From assembly GCA_003452185.1 (NCBI GenBank), contig DMJJ01000441.1:1-7396 (forward strand): DNA of 7,396 nt, given 5' to 3'. The notes beneath the pieces were generated by a model. The model saw only the letters and a program-made list of their open reading frames with translations, ran no database searches and was not told where the DNA came from. The translations under genes were made by a program, and so were the position numbers. This document shows, piece by piece, positions 4,822-7,396 of this stretch (positions are counted from its first letter, which is position 1; every line of letters begins with the position of its first letter). The stretch is from Verrucomicrobiales bacterium. GTDB lineage: Bacteria > Verrucomicrobiota > Verrucomicrobiia > Limisphaerales > UBA11320.

Positions 4822-7396
4822 ATGTGTCAGACACAGAATCGGGCTCGTTTCGTGAAGGATCCTCCATCCTTCCGGAACCGCTTTCTGCTCTGGGGCTTGA
4901 GGGGCTTCTGGTGGCACGTTGCAGTTCTCCTTTTCGTCTCCCTGCAGCTCGGCGCCCAGGACGTCATCATCTCGGAGTTCCTCAGCAGCAACAGCTCCGG
5001 CATCGTCGACGAGGATGGGGAGCACTCGGATTGGATTGAGATTCACAACAGATCCTCTGGTGCCGTGAACCTGAACGGGTGGTCAATCACGGACGATCGC
5101 CTTGACCTGCGGAAGTGGATCTTTCCCGCCGTTCTCCTCCAGCAGGATGATTACCTGGTGATCTTCGCCAGCGGAAAGGACCGCGGACGGGTCGGAGCCC
5201 CACTGCACACGAGCTTCAAGCTCTCGTCCGGCGGCGGATACCTCGGGTTGATCCGCCCGGACGGCGCAACGATCGCCAGCCAGTTCGACCCCGTGCCGCC
5301 CCAGTTCATCGATGTCTCCTACGGGCTCGGGGAGGAGGTCACCCGTCGATCGGCCATCACTCCAGGCTCCCGGCTCCTGGCACAGGTGCCGGATCCATCC
5401 GCTACCCCGAATCCCGCGTGGCGGGAGGAATCGTTTGATGTGACTGGCTGGACCCCGCTGACAAACGGGGTTGGGTTCGAACCCCGGGTTGCCGGCTTTG
5501 CGGTCCGTTGGGTGAAGTCGCTTCTTTCGGTCGTGGACCTGAACGTCGCCGACCGGGTGTTGGCGACCCCCAAGTTGCAGTCAGCCGTCGCTTGGGAGAC
5601 GCGTCCCGTGATCAACTACCGGGGAGCCGGGGCCGCGGGGCATTATCTGCAGGACGCGCCCTTCCCGGGGGGAACCTCCACGTCGATGCGGGACGACTTC
5701 GTCCTGGAAGCCCGGGGGTGGGTCACGATCCCGGCGGCTGGTGAATGGACCTTTGGCGTGAGCAGCGATGCGGGGTTTCGCCTCACAGTGGGGGAGAATG
5801 AGAGCGCGTACCAGACTCTTCGCACCGCGGCGGACACCCTTGCGACATTTCTCTTTCCGGCCCCCGGTGATTATCCGTTGCGGCTCGAGATGTTCGAAAA
5901 CACGGGTGGGGAGGAAGTTGAGCTTTTCGCGGCGCCGGGACGCCAGTCGGTCTGGGCGGCGGAGGTGTTCCGGCTCGTGGGCGATGTGGCTGCTGGTGGG
6001 CTCGTTGTCAGGAGCGCACCTCCGGAGGGCGCCAACCTGGGGGCCTATCGGGATGTCATCCAATCAGACGTCAGCTCGATGGTATTAGGACGTTCTGCCT
6101 CGCTCTATCTCAGGTTTCCGTTCCTTCAGGAGGACCCTGGTGTACCGGAGTCGTTGCTGCTCCATGTCCGCTACGACGATGGGTTTGTGGCCTGGCTCAA
6201 CGGGGTGGAGGTGGCACGTCGTGCCGCCCCCCCGGTGCTCGACGCAACGGCCACCGCCGTGGCCTCCCGATCCCGCGACCAGGGGCTTCTGCCCGAATCC
6301 GTGAACCTGACCTCTTTCCGATCCCTTCTCCACGACGGGACCAACCTCCTGGCGGTCCAAGTGTTGAACGCCTCTCCCACCGATGCCGACCTGTTGTTCG
6401 AAGCCCGGCTCGAGGGGGTTCAATCCACCCCCACGACGAACCGCTTTTTCGCGATTCCAACCCCCGGTGGGGTGAACGAGAGCCCTGCCTATGCCCAGGT
6501 GCCCGAGGTTTCCTTCAGCCACGAACGGGGCTTCTACGTCACGAACTTCGACCTCACCCTCGACTCCCCGCTTCCGGGAGCGCGGATCCTCTACACCCTC
6601 GACGGCACCCGGCCCGGGGAGACGAACGGGGTGCTCTACGCGTCCCCGATCCCGATCTCGCGCACCACAACCCTCCGCGCCGTTGCGGTGATGGACGGAT
6701 TTGTCCCGTCGCGCCCCGTGACGCAGACCTACCTCTTTGTTGACGATGTGATCCGCCAATCCCCCTCGGGCGAACCTCCTCCGGGGTGGCCGGCCGTCTG
6801 GGGCAACGGTGCCGCGGTGAACTACGGGATGAACCCGGCGGTGGTGGATGACCCGGCGTATCACGAGGAGCTCCTCCAAGGGCTGCAATCGATTCCTTCG
6901 ATCTCGGTCGTCATGGACCTGCGGGATCTGTTTGACCCAACGTCGGGGATCTACGCCAACCCGCTGCAGCAGGGAAAAGCCTGGGAACGGCCCGTCTCCC
7001 TTGAGTGGGTGCCTCCCGGCGGTCGGCGCGGCTTCCATGTCGAGGCTGGCATCCGGATCCGCGGCGGGTACAGCCGGGGGACTGGGAACCCCAAGCACTC
7101 GTTCCGCGTGTTCCTGTCACCCGAGTATGGATTCACGCAGCTCGACTATCCGTTGTTCGGTCCAACCGGGGCCTCGAGCTACGACAAGTTTGACATCCGG
7201 TCGATGCAGAATGACTCGTGGCACCTGGCCGGGGACCCCAACGCGCTCTTCATCCGCGACCCGCTTGCCCGCGACATCCAGCTGGCCGAGGGGGAGCCTT
7301 CGGCGCATGGGCAGTTCTGCCATCTGTATATCAACGGCCAATACTGGGGGCTCTACACCACGGAGGAGCGGCCAGAGGCCGCGTTCGGAGCCCAGT
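4822..7396 (+). CDS. secreted lamin-tail / PA14 / CotH-kinase multidomain protein (3' end missing)
   Basis: The frame is open from ATG 4822 to the right edge (858 codons), so the C-terminus is missing. A signal peptide is visible: a basic N-region, a hydrophobic stretch at about 33-43 and likely cleavage after A45 (LGA|Q) or Q46. Domains in order: lamin-tail domain, about 47-160, with DWIE (70-73) and NLNGW; a module beginning near 200 (FDVTGW) and resuming at about 414-513 with YDDGFVAWLNGVEVAR (451-466); nested inside it a PA14-like domain, about 262-390; a chitobiase/hexosaminidase C-terminal-like domain, about 561-639 (YTLDGTRPG); and a CotH kinase domain from about 690, with IRIRGG (744-749), KHSFR (758-762) and GLYTTEER (843-850). 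The Asp residues expected for CotH catalysis would lie beyond the window. GGTGAG (4810-4815) can serve as ribosome site. A TTG at 4897 would give a shorter, more classical signal peptide and is an alternative start. The role is probably adhesion or binding at the surface plus possible protein phosphorylation; the substrate is unknown. Confidence 0.88.
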   Translation, partial: MCQTQNRARFVKDPPSFRNRFLLWGLRGFWWHVAVLLFVSLQLGAQDVIISEFLSSNSSGIVDEDGEHSDWIEIHNRSSGAVNLNGWSITDDRLDLRKWIFPAVLLQQDDYLVIFASGKDRGRVGAPLHTSFKLSSGGGYLGLIRPDGATIASQFDPVPPQFIDVSYGLGEEVTRRSAITPGSRLLAQVPDPSATPNPAWREESFDVTGWTPLTNGVGFEPRVAGFAVRWVKSLLSVVDLNVADRVLATPKLQSAVAWETRPVINYRGAGAAGHYLQDAPFPGGTSTSMRDDFVLEARGWVTIPAAGEWTFGVSSDAGFRLTVGENESAYQTLRTAADTLATFLFPAPGDYPLRLEMFENTGGEEVELFAAPGRQSVWAAEVFRLVGDVAAGGLVVRSAPPEGANLGAYRDVIQSDVSSMVLGRSASLYLRFPFLQEDPGVPESLLLHVRYDDGFVAWLNGVEVARRAAPPVLDATATAVASRSRDQGLLPESVNLTSFRSLLHDGTNLLAVQVLNASPTDADLLFEARLEGVQSTPTTNRFFAIPTPGGVNESPAYAQVPEVSFSHERGFYVTNFDLTLDSPLPGARILYTLDGTRPGETNGVLYASPIPISRTTTLRAVAVMDGFVPSRPVTQTYLFVDDVIRQSPSGEPPPGWPAVWGNGAAVNYGMNPAVVDDPAYHEELLQGLQSIPSISVVMDLRDLFDPTSGIYANPLQQGKAWERPVSLEWVPPGGRRGFHVEAGIRIRGGYSRGTGNPKHSFRVFLSPEYGFTQLDYPLFGPTGASSYDKFDIRSMQNDSWHLAGDPNALFIRDPLARDIQLAEGEPSAHGQFCHLYINGQYWGLYTTEERPEAAFGAQ
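4823..4835. promoter_or_regulatory. palindrome at the start codon of the secreted-protein gene
   Basis: TGTGTC (4823-4828) and GACACA (4830-4835) are perfect inverted repeats around a single A, overlapping the last two bases of the ATG. The position would suit a repressor or translational block, but a 6-bp dyad can occur by chance. With a 1-base loop it cannot form a good RNA hairpin, so a DNA-binding site is the likelier reading if it is real. Confidence 0.25.

Noticed and set aside
6085..7098. 337-codon open frame on the minus strand
   Set aside because: It is antisense to the PA14-to-CotH part of the secreted protein, whose sense frame shows clear domains. The antisense product is Arg-, Gly- and His-rich with no family features.
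1..7396. CRISPR array, insertion sequence, integrase or attachment-site duplication at the tRNA
   Set aside because: There are no regularly spaced repeats, no transposase or integrase frame, and no second copy of the tRNA-Pro 3' end in the window.

Overview
The window looks like chromosomal DNA of a GC-rich bacterium, most plausibly a member of the Verrucomicrobiota (perhaps the Limisphaerales/Pedosphaera side). The main reason is the last gene: a very large secreted protein combining a lamin-tail domain, a split module with a nested PA14-like domain, a chitobiase-C-terminal-like domain and a CotH kinase domain. That architecture is characteristic of that phylum. The assignment is inference from domain architecture and base composition; no rRNA gene is present to confirm it.

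Layout. Bases 1-396 carry no convincing gene: a G-tract-rich stretch, a possible terminator of an upstream unit, and then a candidate promoter and leader with a 7-bp dyad for the next operon. Bases 397-3209 hold korA and korB, the fused gamma-alpha and the beta subunit of a two-subunit 2-oxoacid:ferredoxin oxidoreductase. After 95 bases comes a 179-residue protein made of two DUF2249 domains. In front of it is a near-perfect FNR/CRP-family box, placed exactly 41.5 bases upstream of the start point predicted by its own weak -10, so this gene probably has its own regulated promoter rather than only korAB read-through. A tRNA-Pro(UGG) gene with encoded CCA follows at 3973-4049. On the opposite strand lies rpsT (ribosomal protein bS20) with its own promoter and a strong intrinsic terminator. 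Diverging from rpsT, with a separate good sigma-70-like promoter, is the large secreted multidomain gene, which is cut by the right edge of the window after 858 codons.

How the parts relate. KorAB should couple CoA-dependent oxidative decarboxylation of a 2-oxoacid (probably 2-oxoglutarate) to reduction of ferredoxin. No ferredoxin or delta subunit is encoded here, so the electron acceptor must be supplied from elsewhere. The DUF2249 gene behind an FNR-type site suggests an oxygen- or nitric-oxide-responsive function next to this oxygen-sensitive enzyme, which is the most interesting regulatory hint in the window. tRNA-Pro and rpsT are housekeeping genes. The secreted protein is an independent unit, probably acting at the cell surface or outside the cell.

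No CRISPR array, insertion sequence, integrase, phage gene or toxin-antitoxin pair was seen. I see no clearly new multi-gene system; the points worth following are regulatory and architectural.
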